This document shows positions 52,620-62,032 of a stretch of DNA of 64,000 bases, piece after piece. Source of the stretch: Streptomyces actinomycinicus (lineage in GTDB: Bacteria > Actinomycetota > Actinomycetes > Streptomycetales > Streptomycetaceae); NCBI RefSeq assembly GCF_016741775.1, contig NZ_JAERRK010000003.1:186001-250000 (forward strand), given 5' to 3'. The notes under the pieces were generated by a model, which worked only from the letters and a program-made list of their open reading frames with translations, searched no databases and was not told where the DNA came from. Made by a program: the position numbers and the translations under genes. How positions within the stretch are numbered: the first letter of the stretch is position 1; each line of letters starts with the position of its first letter.

Positions 52620-53876
52620 ATGAGTTACCGCGATGTCGCTTCCCGGCCGGTCCTGACCTGGGCCCTGGTGGCCATCGGCGCCCGTATGCCGGTGGCCATG
52701 GCCCCGCTGGCCCTGGTCTTCCTGGTCCGTGAGCGGCCCGATGGCTACACCCTGGGCGCGGCCCTCGCCGCCGCCTACGTCATCGGCGAGATCGTCGGCG
52801 CCCCCGTGCTCGGCATGCGCCTGGACCCCGCGCGGGCCCGCCCGCACCTGGCCGCCGGCCTCCTCGCGGGTGCCGCCGGCTTCGCCGGCCTGGGCGCGTT
52901 CCCCGGCGCGCCCGCCGCGGTGCTCGCCGCCTTCGCCTTCCTCGCCGGCGCCGGTCCCGCCGCGGCCCCCGGCGGGCTGCGCACCCTGCTCACCACCTTG
53001 GTGCCGGGGCACGCGGTGACCCAGGCGCTGTCCGCCGAGTCGGTCCTCACGTTCGGCGTCTGGGCGGCCTCCCCGGCGACCGTCACGGGACTCGCCCTCG
53101 GTGCGGACCGCCGCCTGCCCCTGCTGCTGGAAGCCGCCCTGATGGCCTCGGCCGCCCTGGGCCTGCGGCTCCTGCCGGCCGGCTGGGCGGCGTCAAGGGA
53201 GCGGGACGGGCAGGGCACGTCGAAGCTGCGTGTGCTGGCCCGCGCCTGGCCGGTGTACGTCACGGGCGCGGCGAGTCTGTCCCTGCTGGCCCTGGCCGAA
53301 CTCGTGCTGCCCGCCCTGCTGGAACAGCGCGGTGTCGCCGTGGGCTGGGCGGGACTGCTGCTCACGGCGATGTCGGTGGCCTCGGCCGTCGGCGCCTTCC
53401 TCTACGGCCTGCGGTCCTGGCCGGGACGGCTCAGCACCCGCAGCGCCGTCCTGATGGCGGGCATGTCGGCCGCCGTGACCCTGCTCGCGCTGATACCCGC
53501 CGCGCCGGGCATGGCGGTGGCGCTGGCCGTGGCCGGGCTGCTCCAGTCGGGCGCGATGCTCACCCGCAACCTGTCCCTGCGCGAGGTGCTCCCGCCGGGC
53601 GCCCTGGCCGCCGGCTATTCGGTCATGTACGCCGCCGTCGGCGCCGGTTACGCGGCGACGGGCTCCCTGGCCGGCGCCCTGCTGCCGGTGGCCGCACCGT
53701 CGACGGCGATCCTGGCGGGGGTGGCCCTGACCGTCCTGCTGACGGCGGTCGGGTGGTGGGGCGAGACGCGGGCCGGCCGGTCAGCGCACGCCGACGTGCC
53801 CCGGCCGCTGGACGCCGCCGCCGGTCCGGAAGGTCCGCCGGTAGGCGGTGGGCGTGACCCCGAGCGCCGTCTGTAG
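52620..53876 (+). CDS. MFS-like membrane transporter
   Basis: 418 residues with about twelve hydrophobic segments, e.g. LTWALVAIGARMPVAMAPLA, AAALAAAYVIGEIVGAPVLG, SLSLLALAELVLPALL and AVALAVAGLLQSGAM. Loops are short, as in major facilitator efflux carriers. TACCGT ends 6 nt before the ATG, so a leaderless start is likely. The 3' end overlaps the convergent AraC gene by 96 bp. Confidence 0.75.
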   Translation: MSYRDVASRPVLTWALVAIGARMPVAMAPLALVFLVRERPDGYTLGAALAAAYVIGEIVGAPVLGMRLDPARARPHLAAGLLAGAAGFAGLGAFPGAPAAVLAAFAFLAGAGPAAAPGGLRTLLTTLVPGHAVTQALSAESVLTFGVWAASPATVTGLALGADRRLPLLLEAALMASAALGLRLLPAGWAASRERDGQGTSKLRVLARAWPVYVTGAASLSLLALAELVLPALLEQRGVAVGWAGLLLTAMSVASAVGAFLYGLRSWPGRLSTRSAVLMAGMSAAVTLLALIPAAPGMAVALAVAGLLQSGAMLTRNLSLREVLPPGALAAGYSVMYAAVGAGYAATGSLAGALLPVAAPSTAILAGVALTVLLTAVGWWGETRAGRSAHADVPRPLDAAAGPEGPPVGGGRDPERRL

Positions 53877-54803
53877 GTGCTGGCGCATCGACTGGGCCGT
53901 GCCGAAGCCGGACTCCCGGGCCACCCGGTCCATCGGCAGGTCGGTGGACTCCAGCAGGTGCCGGGCGCGTTCCACCCGCTGCCGGGTGAGCCACTGGCCG
54001 GGACTGACGCCGGCCTCCTCGCGGAACCGCCGGGTGAACGTGCGCACCGACATGGCCTCCTGCTCGGCCATGTCCCGCAGCTGGATCGGCTCGTGCAGCC
54101 GGGCCAGCGCCCAGGCGCGGGCGGCGGTCGTCGTGGCCAGCTGGGGGTCGGGTACCGGGCGGTGTATGTACTGGGCCTGGCCGCCGTCGCGGTGGGGCGG
54201 TACGACCGTGACCCGGGCGACCTCGTTGGCGACGGCCGTGCCGAAGTCGCGGCGCACCATGTGCAGACACAGGTCGAGCCCGGCGGCCACCCCGGCCGAG
54301 GTCAGCACCTCCCCGTCGTCGATGAACAGCACGTCCGCGTCCACGCGGACCTTCGGGAACATCCGCTGGAAGCGCTCGGCGTCGGCCCAGTGCGTGGTCG
54401 CCGGGCGGCCGTCCAGCCGGCCGGCGGCGGCCAGGACGTAGACGCCGGTGCAGATGGAGGCGAGCCGGGTGCCGGGGCGGACGTGGGCGAGGGCGGCGGC
54501 CAGCTCGTCGGTGAGCCGGCCCTCCTCGTAGACCGGGCCGAGTTCGTAGGACGCCGGGACGATCACCGTGTCGGCGGTGGCCAGCACCTCGGGCCCGTGG
54601 CTGACGTGCACGGCGAAGTCGGCGTCCGTCTCGACCGGCCCGGGCGGCCGTACCGAGCAGGTCACGACGTCGTACAGGCGCCGCCCCCGTGCGTCGCGGG
54701 GGCGGCCGAAGATCCGGTGCGGGATGCCCAGTTCGAAGGGGAGCAGACCGTCCAGGGCGAGGACGGCGACGCGGTGCGGGCGGTACTCCTCTGCGCTCGT
54801 CAT
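53781..54803 (-). CDS. GlxA-type AraC-family transcriptional regulator
   Basis: 340 residues. An N-terminal DJ-1/PfpI-like domain (about 12-190) has SICTGVYVLAAAGRLDGRPA and ADAERFQRMFPKVRVDADVL. It is followed by a C-terminal AraC double helix-turn-helix (LARLHEPIQLRDMAEQEAM, RFREEAGVSPGQWLTRQRVE, ARESGFGTAQSMRQHL). Such regulators sense nitrogen compounds or metabolites. Divergent from the MFS gene at 54875 (71-bp gap), its most likely target. Confidence 0.88.
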   Translation of the reverse strand: MTSAEEYRPHRVAVLALDGLLPFELGIPHRIFGRPRDARGRRLYDVVTCSVRPPGPVETDADFAVHVSHGPEVLATADTVIVPASYELGPVYEEGRLTDELAAALAHVRPGTRLASICTGVYVLAAAGRLDGRPATTHWADAERFQRMFPKVRVDADVLFIDDGEVLTSAGVAAGLDLCLHMVRRDFGTAVANEVARVTVVPPHRDGGQAQYIHRPVPDPQLATTTAARAWALARLHEPIQLRDMAEQEAMSVRTFTRRFREEAGVSPGQWLTRQRVERARHLLESTDLPMDRVARESGFGTAQSMRQHLQTALGVTPTAYRRTFRTGGGVQRPGHVGVR

Positions 54804-54874
54804 GGCCCGATCGTAGCGAAGGCTGTCCTCCGGGCCACTCGATGAGCGGGCATGCATCGCGGAGTCTGTGTGAC

Positions 54875-56179
54875 GTGACTCAGACAAGCCCAGCAGCAGC
54901 TCCCGTCCAGGTTCCGCCGCCCGCCCGGCGCCACCGTGTGCACCGCGCCTGGTTCGTCGCCGCCGTCACCTTCGTCACGATCATCGGCGCGGCGGCCTTC
55001 CGCTCCCTGCCCGGTCTGCTCATCGACCCCCTGCACGAGGACTTCGGCTGGTCACGCGGCACGATCGGCGCCGCCGTCTCCGTCAACCTCGCCCTCTACG
55101 GCCTCACCGCCCCGTTCGCCGCCGCGCTGATGGACCGTTTCGGCATCCGCCGGGTGGTCGCCGTCGCGCTCACCGTGATAGCCGTCGGCTCCGGTCTGAC
55201 GGTGTGGATGACGGCGGCCTGGCAGCTGCTGCTGTGCTGGGGCCTGCTGGTGGGGCTCGGTTCCGGGTCCATGGCGCTGGCCTTCGCGGCGACCGTCACC
55301 AACCGCTGGTTCACCACGCGGCGCGGTCTGGTCAGCGGCATCCTCACCGCGGCCTCCGCCTCCGGCCAGCTGATCTTCCTGCCGCTGCTGTCCTGGATCG
55401 TCGAACGCCACGACTGGCGGCCGGCCGCGGTCACCGTCGCCCTGGCGGCGCTCGCCGTGGTCCCCTTCGTGTGGCTGCTGCTGCACGATCACCCGGCCGA
55501 CGTGGACCAGAAGCCCTACGGAGCGGAGGCGTTCGTGCCGAAGCCGGCCCCGGTCGCGGGAGCGGCCCGCCGCACGCTGGGCGTCCTCGCCTCGGCCGTG
55601 CGCACCGGCCCCTTCTGGCTGCTCGCCGGCACCTTCGCGATCTGCGGAGCGTCCACCAACGGCCTGATCCAGACCCACTTCGTGCCCGCCGAGCACGACC
55701 ACGGCATGCCGGTGACGGCGGCGGCCTCGCTGCTCGCGGTCATCGGGGTGTTCGACGTCGTCGGCACGATCGCCTCCGGCTGGTTCACCGACCGCTTCGA
55801 ACCGCGCCGGCTGCTCGCCGTCTACTACGCCCTGCGCGGCCTCTCCCTGCTCTTCCTGCCGATGCTGCTGGCCCCCGCGGTGCATCCGCCGATGCTCTTC
55901 TTCATCGTCTTCTACGGCCTGGACTGGGTGGCCACCGTGCCGCCCACCCTCGCCCTGTGCCGCGAGCGGTACGGCGAGGACAGCGCCATCGTGTTCGGCT
56001 GGGTGCTGGCCGCGCACCAGGTCGGCGCGGCCGTCGTCGCCTACCTCGGCGGAGTCGCCCGGGACGTCTTCGGCTCGTACGACGTGGTCTGGTACGCCTC
56101 CGGCACCCTGTGCGCGGCGGCGGCCCTGATGGCCCTGGTGATCAGGCGGCAGCAGGCTGCGGTTCCCGCGCTGCCCTGA
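54875..56179 (+). CDS. MFS transporter (monocarboxylate/OFA-like)
   Basis: 434 residues with twelve hydrophobic segments. MFS signatures are FRSLPGLLIDPLHEDFGWSR, AAALMDRFGIRRVV and the mid-protein WFTDRFEPRRLLAVYYALRG. The pattern resembles monocarboxylate and oxalate/formate carriers. GTG start. Divergent from the AraC-type regulator that probably controls it. A plausible uptake system for the pathway's acid substrate. Confidence 0.82.
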   Translation: MTQTSPAAAPVQVPPPARRHRVHRAWFVAAVTFVTIIGAAAFRSLPGLLIDPLHEDFGWSRGTIGAAVSVNLALYGLTAPFAAALMDRFGIRRVVAVALTVIAVGSGLTVWMTAAWQLLLCWGLLVGLGSGSMALAFAATVTNRWFTTRRGLVSGILTAASASGQLIFLPLLSWIVERHDWRPAAVTVALAALAVVPFVWLLLHDHPADVDQKPYGAEAFVPKPAPVAGAARRTLGVLASAVRTGPFWLLAGTFAICGASTNGLIQTHFVPAEHDHGMPVTAAASLLAVIGVFDVVGTIASGWFTDRFEPRRLLAVYYALRGLSLLFLPMLLAPAVHPPMLFFIVFYGLDWVATVPPTLALCRERYGEDSAIVFGWVLAAHQVGAAVVAYLGGVARDVFGSYDVVWYASGTLCAAAALMALVIRRQQAAVPALP

Positions 56180-56186
56180 CCCGCGC

Positions 56187-56789
56187 TCAGCTCTCCCGGA
56201 GCCGGCCGAACCGCCCTCGGTGGAAGAGCAGCGGCTTCTGCGGTCCGTCCGCCCCGAGGGCGTCCACCCTCCCCACGACGATGAGGTGGTCGCCCCCGGT
56301 GTGCACGGCGTGCACGGTGCAGTCGACCCAGGCGGTGGCCCCGGCGAGCCGCGGGGAGCCGGACACGGGTGCCGGTTCGTACGCCACCCCCGCGAACTTG
56401 TCCGCACCGCTCACCGCGAAGGCCCGGCACAGCTCGTCCTGGCCGGCGCTGAGTACGTTGACGCAGAAGACGCCGGCGCGGGCGATCCGGGGCCAGGTGG
56501 TGGACGTGCGGCCCACCAGGAAGCAGACGAGGGGCGGTTCGAGGGAGAGGGAGGAGAAGGACTGACAGGCGAAGCCGGCGGGTCCGGCCTCACCGGCGCC
56601 GGCCGGCGCCGTGATCACCGTGACCCCGCTGGGGAAGCAACCCAGCACCCGCCGGAACTCCCCCGGTGCCACCGGGGCCCGCTCGTCCTCGCGGACGCAC
56701 CGCAACTCCGGCCGCGGCAGGGCCTCCACGGGCCCCGGGGCCGCTCTCAGATACCGGACGGCCGCGGCCGCCGCCCCTGCGTGTCCCAT
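56187..56789 (-). CDS. Flavin reductase domain protein (HpaC/DIM6 type)
   Basis: 200 residues. Motifs are FRRVLGCFPSGVTVITAPAG, FACQSFSSLSLEPPLVCFLV, VFCVNVLSAGQDELCRAF and WVDCTVHAVHTGGDHLIVVG. It supplies reduced flavin to a two-component monooxygenase. The HsaA-like monooxygenase partner is not present, so the partner may be elsewhere. The ATG is chosen because GGAG sits 6 nt upstream; a GTG one codon earlier is possible. Operator site 4 lies just upstream. Confidence 0.87.
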   Translation of the reverse strand: MGHAGAAAAAVRYLRAAPGPVEALPRPELRCVREDERAPVAPGEFRRVLGCFPSGVTVITAPAGAGEAGPAGFACQSFSSLSLEPPLVCFLVGRTSTTWPRIARAGVFCVNVLSAGQDELCRAFAVSGADKFAGVAYEPAPVSGSPRLAGATAWVDCTVHAVHTGGDHLIVVGRVDALGADGPQKPLLFHRGRFGRLRES

Positions 56790-56805
56790 CACGGCTCCAT
56801 TGAAC

Positions 56806-56820
56806 CTGACGACACGTCAG
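56806..56820. promoter_or_regulatory. Shared operator, site 4 (CTGAC-GACAC-GTCAG)
   Basis: Perfect 5-bp arms around a 5-bp spacer between the flavin reductase gene and the divergent membrane protein gene. Part of the same regulon set as sites 1-3 and 5-7. Confidence 0.6.
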
Positions 56821-56870
56821 ATGAGAAGCCCGGGGGAAGAGCCCGTGCGCACGCTGCATAGGCTGCGGCG

Positions 56871-57431
56871 ATGGGGTGGGAGAACATGCGCGCGCGAGGG
56901 CGGACGGCCCGCGGGCTGTGGGACACCGGGGACCTGACCGCGGCGATCGCCGTGCACGCGGCGCAGTTGCCGGCGGCCGGGCTGGTGTCGTGGCTCACGA
57001 CCGTCGGCCGGGACCGGTCCGGCAGCGACGACGACGGCGGCCCCTTCGGGTTCCTCTGCCTGCTCGTCTTCGCGCCACTCCTCCTGCCGTTGCTGGGCAT
57101 GCTCGTCTCCGTCGTGCTGACGCTGCCCGCGGTGGTGTCCGCGCGGCTGGCGGGCCGGCGCCTCGGCGGGCCGGACCCGGCCTGGCGGCTGGCGGGGGCG
57201 GTGGCCACGGCCGCCGGCTGGGCCGCGGTGACGACGGCACTGTGGCACTGGCCGTTCGCCACCACGGCCGCGGTGCTGACCGCCCTGGGCGTGCTCCCCG
57301 CGCTGGTCAGCGCCTATGTCCGCACCCGCCCCTGGACGACATGGGGCCTGTGGTGGCGCTCTTCGCTCGGCTGTGCCGGTCTCGTCCTCCTGGTCCTCGC
57401 CGCGGCGATCCCGGCCACCGTGATCGGGTGA
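56871..57431 (+). CDS. Small integral membrane protein
   Basis: 186 residues with about four hydrophobic segments (FGFLCLLVFAPLLLPLLGML, VSARLAGRR loop, AVLTALGVLPALVSAYV, GCAGLVLLVLAAAIPATVI). No recognised domain. It shares an intergenic region with the flavin reductase but appears unrelated to the catabolic genes. Confidence 0.55.
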   Translation: MGWENMRARGRTARGLWDTGDLTAAIAVHAAQLPAAGLVSWLTTVGRDRSGSDDDGGPFGFLCLLVFAPLLLPLLGMLVSVVLTLPAVVSARLAGRRLGGPDPAWRLAGAVATAAGWAAVTTALWHWPFATTAAVLTALGVLPALVSAYVRTRPWTTWGLWWRSSLGCAGLVLLVLAAAIPATVIG

Positions 57432-57569
57432 GCCGGGTGCTGCGAGCGCGCCCGGAGGGGTCGGGCGGTGCGAGCGTGGCCGGACGGGCTGGGCGGTGCG
57501 AGCGGGACCGGGCGGGGCGGGCAGTGTGAGCGTCGGGTGAGGCGAGCCGTACGAGCCGCCGGGGCTCGG

Positions 57570-58355
57570 TCAGCGGCCCCGGAAGTCCGGCCGTCCGCGT
57601 TCCGTGAACGCCCGCAGCCCCTCCTGGGCGTCCCGTGTCGTCATGTTGATCTCCTGCGCCCAGGCCTCGGCGGCGAAGGCGGAGGCGCGGTCGGTGTCGA
57701 GGGAGGCGTTCACCAGGTGCTTGGCCAGGGCCAGGGCGCGGGTCGGGGCGGCTGCCAGGCGCAGTGCCCACTCGCGGGCCGTCTTGTCCAGCTCCGTGTC
57801 CCGCACGACCCGGTTGACCAGGCCGAGGCGTTCCGCTTCCGGGGCCGGCAGCGCGTCGCCGAAGAACATCAGCTCCTTCGTGCGGTGCAGGCCGATCAGA
57901 CGGGGGAGCAGGTAGGCGCCGCCGGCGTCCGGGACCAGGCCGCGGCGGACGAACACCTCGATGAAGCGGGCCGATTCGGCGGCCAGGACCAGGTCGCAGG
58001 CGAAGGCCAGGTGCGCACCGAGGCCCGCTGCCGTGCCGTTCACCGCGGCCAGGACCGGCTTCTCGCAGTCCAGTACGGCCGCGATCAGGCGTTGCGCGCC
58101 GGCGCGCAGGACGCGGGCCACGTCACCGGGGACACGCTCACCGGTCCCGGCGCCGCCGCGCAGGTCGGCGCCGGAGCAGAAGCCGCGGCCCGTGCCGGTC
58201 AGGACCACCGCCCGGACGTCCGGGTCCGCGGACGCCTCCGACAGCAGGCCGACGAGCCGGTCGCGCATCGACGGGGTGAGGGCGTTGAGGGAGTCGGGGC
58301 GGGTGAGGGTGATCCAGGAGACCTGGTCGCGGATCTCGTGGCGGATGCCGGTCAC
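57570..58355 (-). CDS. Enoyl-CoA hydratase
   Basis: A 261-residue crotonase. CoA-binding/oxyanion loops GFCSGADLRGGAG and NGTAAGLGAHLAFACDLVLA. The second acidic region is VRRGLVPDAGGAYLLPRLIG, with Asp at the usual Glu position, as in many hydratases and isomerases. GTG start overlaps the stop of the upstream acyl-CoA synthetase gene (GTGA), giving a two-gene operon controlled by operator sites 5 and 6. Confidence 0.9.
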   Translation of the reverse strand: MTGIRHEIRDQVSWITLTRPDSLNALTPSMRDRLVGLLSEASADPDVRAVVLTGTGRGFCSGADLRGGAGTGERVPGDVARVLRAGAQRLIAAVLDCEKPVLAAVNGTAAGLGAHLAFACDLVLAAESARFIEVFVRRGLVPDAGGAYLLPRLIGLHRTKELMFFGDALPAPEAERLGLVNRVVRDTELDKTAREWALRLAAAPTRALALAKHLVNASLDTDRASAFAAEAWAQEINMTTRDAQEGLRAFTERGRPDFRGR

Positions 58356-60580
58356 CGGCACACCACCAGCGCGTCCAGGGCCACCGCCCCTTGTCCCCGG
58401 GGCAGCACCATCAGGGGGTTGATGTCCAGCTCGGCGAGCTGAGGGCCCAGTTCGAGCGCCATGCGCTGGACCCGCAGTATCACCTCCACCAGCCCGTCCA
58501 CGTCGGCCGGCGGGCGGCCCCGGACGCCGTCCAGCAGGGCCCGGCCGCGCAGCTCCGTCAGCATGGTGCGGGCCTGGTCCTCGCCGAAGGGCGGGACGCG
58601 GACCGTCGCGTCGTGCAGGACCTCCACCAGTACGCCGCCGAGTCCGGCCGTCACCGTCGGGCCGAACAACGCGTCGTGCGTCATCCCGACCATCATCTCC
58701 ACGCCCTGCTCGACCATCTGGCACACCAGGACGCCGTCCAGCCCGACGCCCTCGTAGCGGGCGATGTCGTTCAGCTCCCGGTACGCGTCGCGGACCTGGC
58801 TCGCCGAGGTCAGGCCGATCTTCACCAGGCCCAGTTCGGTCTTGTGGGCGATCTGCGCGCCGGACGCCTTCATCACCACCGGATAGCCCACCTGCCCGGC
58901 CGCCCGTACGGCAGCAGCCGCGCTGGTGACCAGTTGTTCGCGCGGTACCCGGATGCCGTAGGCGCGCAGCAGCTGCTTGGCCGCGTGCTCGCTGAGCTGC
59001 CGGCCGGGCTGCATCAGGGCCTCGGCCTTGCGGAAGGAGGGGGAGGGGGTGCGCGGGGCCTCGTCGAAGGGGGAGCGGTAGTCGCCCACGAAGCGGTGGT
59101 GGTCCAGCCAGGCGCGGACGGCGGTCAGGCAGTTGCCGACCGTGCGGAAGGTGGCGACGCGGGAGGAGCCCAGCAGGACGTCCCGGTACGCCGGCTCCGT
59201 GCCGACCGGCGAGCCCCACACCACGCACACCAGCTTGTCGGTCTCCTCGGCCGCCGCGACCAGGTCCGCCACGAGTCTGTCGCTGAGCGGCGGGAAGGGG
59301 CCGGTGACCGGGCAGATCAGCACCCCCACGTCCGGGTCGGCCAGGATCGCGTCGATGATCTTCCGGCCGCGTTCGTCGCCGACCGGGTGGCCGCCGTTGT
59401 CCACCGGGTTGGCGACGTTCAGGTACTCCGGTATCCACTGGTGCAGCTCGGCCTGCTTGTCCGGGGACAGCGCCGGCAGCCGCAGCCCCGCCCCGGCGGC
59501 CAGGTCGGCGACGTGCGCGCCCGTGCCGCCCGAGATGGAGTAGACGACCACGCCTTCGGCCAGGGGTGCCTTCGCGCGGGCCAGCAGAGACGCCGTGTCC
59601 TGGAGTTCGTCCAGGGCGTCGACGCGGATCACGCCGTACTGCCGCATGGCTGCGTCGGCCACGTCGTCGGCGCCGGTGAGCTTGCCGGTGTGCGAGGCCG
59701 CCGTACGGGACCCCGCCTCGGTCCGGCCCACCTTCACGGCGACCACCGGCACCTTGCGGCGGGCGGCGCGGTCGGCGGCCAGCAGGAAGGCGCGGCCGTC
59801 CTTGAGGCCCTCCACGTAGCAGGCGATGGCGCCGACCTCGGGCTGCTCGGCGAACCAGGAGAGGAAGTCGGCGGTCTCCAGGTCGGCCTCGTTGCCGGTG
59901 GGCGCCCAGTGCGAGAGCCGGATGCCGAGTTCCTGCAGGGCGAAGACGGGCCGGCCCTGGTGCCCGGACTGGGTGATGAGGGCGATGGCCGGCCCTGACA
60001 GGTCGTCCCGGAACCGTTCGAAGGCGTTGAGGTTGGTGTTCGGCCCCAGCAGCCGCAGCCCCGAGCGCCGTACCGCCTCGGCCAGCCGCTCCTGGGCCTC
60101 GGCGCCCGCCTCCCCGGTCTCGGCGAACCCGGAGGCGAAGGCGACCGCGAACTTCACCTTGGTCTCGGCGAGTTCCTCGATCACGGGCAGCGGGTCGGCC
60201 ACCAGCAGCACGGCCAGGTCGACCTGGCCGGGCAGGTCGGCGACGGAGGCGGCGCACGGGTGGCCGAAGACGGACGTCCGGGTCGGATGCACCGGGTGTA
60301 CCCGCGCCCCGACCCGGGCGGCCCAGCCGAGCAGTTGCCGGGTGATACCGGTGTTGGGCCGTCCCTCGGTGTCGGAGGCGCCGATCACGGCCACGGACTC
60401 GGGCCGGAAGAACCGGGCGAGGTCCGGTACGTCGGCGTAGAGCGGGCGCCCGCTGACATCCAGGCCGTCCATGTCGTCGGCCCGGCCGTGCACGGCGGGT
60501 CCGGTCCGCTGCTCGCCGCAGGCGATGACCCGGGCCCGGCGGGCGTCGGTGGTGAGTGTGCCGTGGGTCGATCCAAGCAT
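58352..60580 (-). CDS. ATP-grasp acyl-CoA synthetase (NDP-forming type, acetate-CoA-ligase family)
   Basis: 742 residues. An N-terminal CoA-binding domain (ESVAVIGASDTEGRPNTGIT), a central succinyl-CoA-ligase-like domain (SGPAIALITQSGHQGRPVFA; SHTGKLTGADDV, the likely phospho-His region; VYSISGGTGAHVADLAAGAG) and a C-terminal ATP-grasp domain (VVMKASGAQIAHKTELGLVK, LAELDINPLMVLPRGQG). It makes or breaks an acyl-CoA with ADP/ATP. Start chosen at 60580 after AGGAGG; an ATG at 60610 lies next to the operator. Coupled to the hydratase. Confidence 0.85.
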   Translation of the reverse strand: MLGSTHGTLTTDARRARVIACGEQRTGPAVHGRADDMDGLDVSGRPLYADVPDLARFFRPESVAVIGASDTEGRPNTGITRQLLGWAARVGARVHPVHPTRTSVFGHPCAASVADLPGQVDLAVLLVADPLPVIEELAETKVKFAVAFASGFAETGEAGAEAQERLAEAVRRSGLRLLGPNTNLNAFERFRDDLSGPAIALITQSGHQGRPVFALQELGIRLSHWAPTGNEADLETADFLSWFAEQPEVGAIACYVEGLKDGRAFLLAADRAARRKVPVVAVKVGRTEAGSRTAASHTGKLTGADDVADAAMRQYGVIRVDALDELQDTASLLARAKAPLAEGVVVYSISGGTGAHVADLAAGAGLRLPALSPDKQAELHQWIPEYLNVANPVDNGGHPVGDERGRKIIDAILADPDVGVLICPVTGPFPPLSDRLVADLVAAAEETDKLVCVVWGSPVGTEPAYRDVLLGSSRVATFRTVGNCLTAVRAWLDHHRFVGDYRSPFDEAPRTPSPSFRKAEALMQPGRQLSEHAAKQLLRAYGIRVPREQLVTSAAAAVRAAGQVGYPVVMKASGAQIAHKTELGLVKIGLTSASQVRDAYRELNDIARYEGVGLDGVLVCQMVEQGVEMMVGMTHDALFGPTVTAGLGGVLVEVLHDATVRVPPFGEDQARTMLTELRGRALLDGVRGRPPADVDGLVEVILRVQRMALELGPQLAELDINPLMVLPRGQGAVALDALVVCR

Positions 60581-60616
60581 CGTTCCGCCCGCCTCCTGTG
60601 AGACAGCCATGTGTAG

Positions 60617-60631
60617 CTGACGCCCTGTCAG
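60617..60631. promoter_or_regulatory. Shared operator, site 5 (CTGAC-GCCCT-GTCAG)
   Basis: Perfect 5-bp arms around a 5-bp spacer, near the start of the acyl-CoA synthetase transcript. Paired with site 6 across a TAATCT -10-like box (minus strand). Confidence 0.65.
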
Positions 60632-60640
60632 ATTACTTAA

Positions 60641-60655
60641 CTGACGAAGCGTCAG
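60641..60655. promoter_or_regulatory. Shared operator, site 6 (CTGAC-GAAGC-GTCAG)
   Basis: Perfect 5-bp arms around a 5-bp spacer, 24 bp centre to centre from site 5. The two sites flank a possible -10 box, an arrangement suited to repression of the synthetase-hydratase operon. Confidence 0.65.
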
Positions 60656-60676
60656 GAACGGGTCGGATAGATAAAG

Positions 60677-61864
60677 TTACCGCTGAGTGCCAAATCCCTT
60701 GGCCACGGCGTGCGCGATCTTCCCCGCGTCGATCGCCAGCTCCCGGAACATCCCGCTGATGGGATTGGTGAACCCGGTGAAGTACAGACCGGGTGCCTCG
60801 GCGGGCGTGCGGCCGCCGTGCACCACCGGCTTCCCGCGGTCGTCGAGCACCCCGAGGTGGCCGACGAGCCCCTCCAGCGCACGGACGTACCCGGTCGCCG
60901 CGATCACCGCGTCCGGCGAGGTCCGGCTGCCGTCGGCGTGCACCACCTTGCCGTCCTCGAACGCCTCCACGGCGGCCACGATCTCCACCTTCCCCCGGCG
61001 TACGGCGTCGACCAGGCCGACGTCCTGGACCGGGATCGAGCCCTCCTTCACCCTGCTGTACAGCCCGGTGTCCGGACGCGGCAGCCCGTGCGCCGACAGG
61101 TCCGGGGTGCTGAGCCGCCCCACCGGCCCGGCGAGCCGGTCCACGAGCCCCACCGGCAGCCGCCGCACCAGTACACCCGTGTACTGCGCGGCCCAGCCGA
61201 GGGTCGACCGGCGCAGGATGTGCGGTGCCGTGCGCACCGCCAGTCGCACCCGTGCGGCCCCGCCCTCCACCAGGTCGACGGCGATCTCCGCGCCCGTGTT
61301 GCCGATCCCGACGACGAGCACGTCCCGGCCGGCGTACGGCTCGGCGTTGCGGTAGTCGCCGGCGTGCAGCAGCTGCCCCTCGTAGTCCTCGCGGCCGGGC
61401 CAGTCGGGCAGGTGCGGGGTGTGGTTGTAGCCGGTGGCCACGACCACCGCGCTGCCGGTCAGCTCCCGGCCGCCGGAGGCGTGCAGCAGCCACCCGGTGC
61501 CGTCCCCGGCCGGCTCGACGCGGTGGACCTCCACCCCGGTGACGATCTCCAGCTCGTGGTGCTCGGCGTACTTCTCCAGGTAGCGCACGACGTCGTCCCG
61601 GGCGACCCAGCGGCCGAACTTCCGGGGCATGGCGAGGCCGGGCAGGGCGGAGAGCCGGCGGGTGGTGTGCAGCCGCAGCCGGTCGTAGTGGTTGCGCCAG
61701 GAGGCGCCCGGCCGGTCGGCCTTCTCCAGCACCACCGCCCGGATGCCCCGTGCCCGCAGCGCGTGGGCGGCGGCGAGGCCGCCCGGACCGGCGCCGACGA
61801 CATAGACCGGGCGGTCGGCGGGGGTCGCCGACAGGTGTACGGGAGAAGGACGGGAGACGGCCAT
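60677..61864 (-). CDS. FAD/NAD(P)-binding flavin monooxygenase-like protein (CzcO/FMO type)
   Basis: 395 residues. FAD-binding VYVVGAGPGGLAAAHALRAR near residue 20, NADPH-binding VLVVGIGNTGAEIAVDLVEG near 190, and the ATGY and C-terminal GLYFTGFTNPISGMFREL motifs. This is the flavin-containing monooxygenase / Baeyer-Villiger-related group. With the flavin reductase and ligases it could insert oxygen into the pathway substrate. Start MAVSRPSP. The divergent DoxX gene shares operator site 7. Confidence 0.87.
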   Translation of the reverse strand: MAVSRPSPVHLSATPADRPVYVVGAGPGGLAAAHALRARGIRAVVLEKADRPGASWRNHYDRLRLHTTRRLSALPGLAMPRKFGRWVARDDVVRYLEKYAEHHELEIVTGVEVHRVEPAGDGTGWLLHASGGRELTGSAVVVATGYNHTPHLPDWPGREDYEGQLLHAGDYRNAEPYAGRDVLVVGIGNTGAEIAVDLVEGGAARVRLAVRTAPHILRRSTLGWAAQYTGVLVRRLPVGLVDRLAGPVGRLSTPDLSAHGLPRPDTGLYSRVKEGSIPVQDVGLVDAVRRGKVEIVAAVEAFEDGKVVHADGSRTSPDAVIAATGYVRALEGLVGHLGVLDDRGKPVVHGGRTPAEAPGLYFTGFTNPISGMFRELAIDAGKIAHAVAKGFGTQR

Positions 61865-62032
61865 GAGCGGGAGCGTAATCACACACCCGGTTGATGGGTC
61901 TCGGTCAAGACCGGAATTGGTTGCGGATTGATCACGCCTGTGCGGGAACGGCGTCCGCGGGGCGGGGAAACGCGCCACGGGCCCGCGCCCGTGCGTCCAG
62001 GGAGCCCTGCCGCCCCTCTCGGCAAGCCGCCA

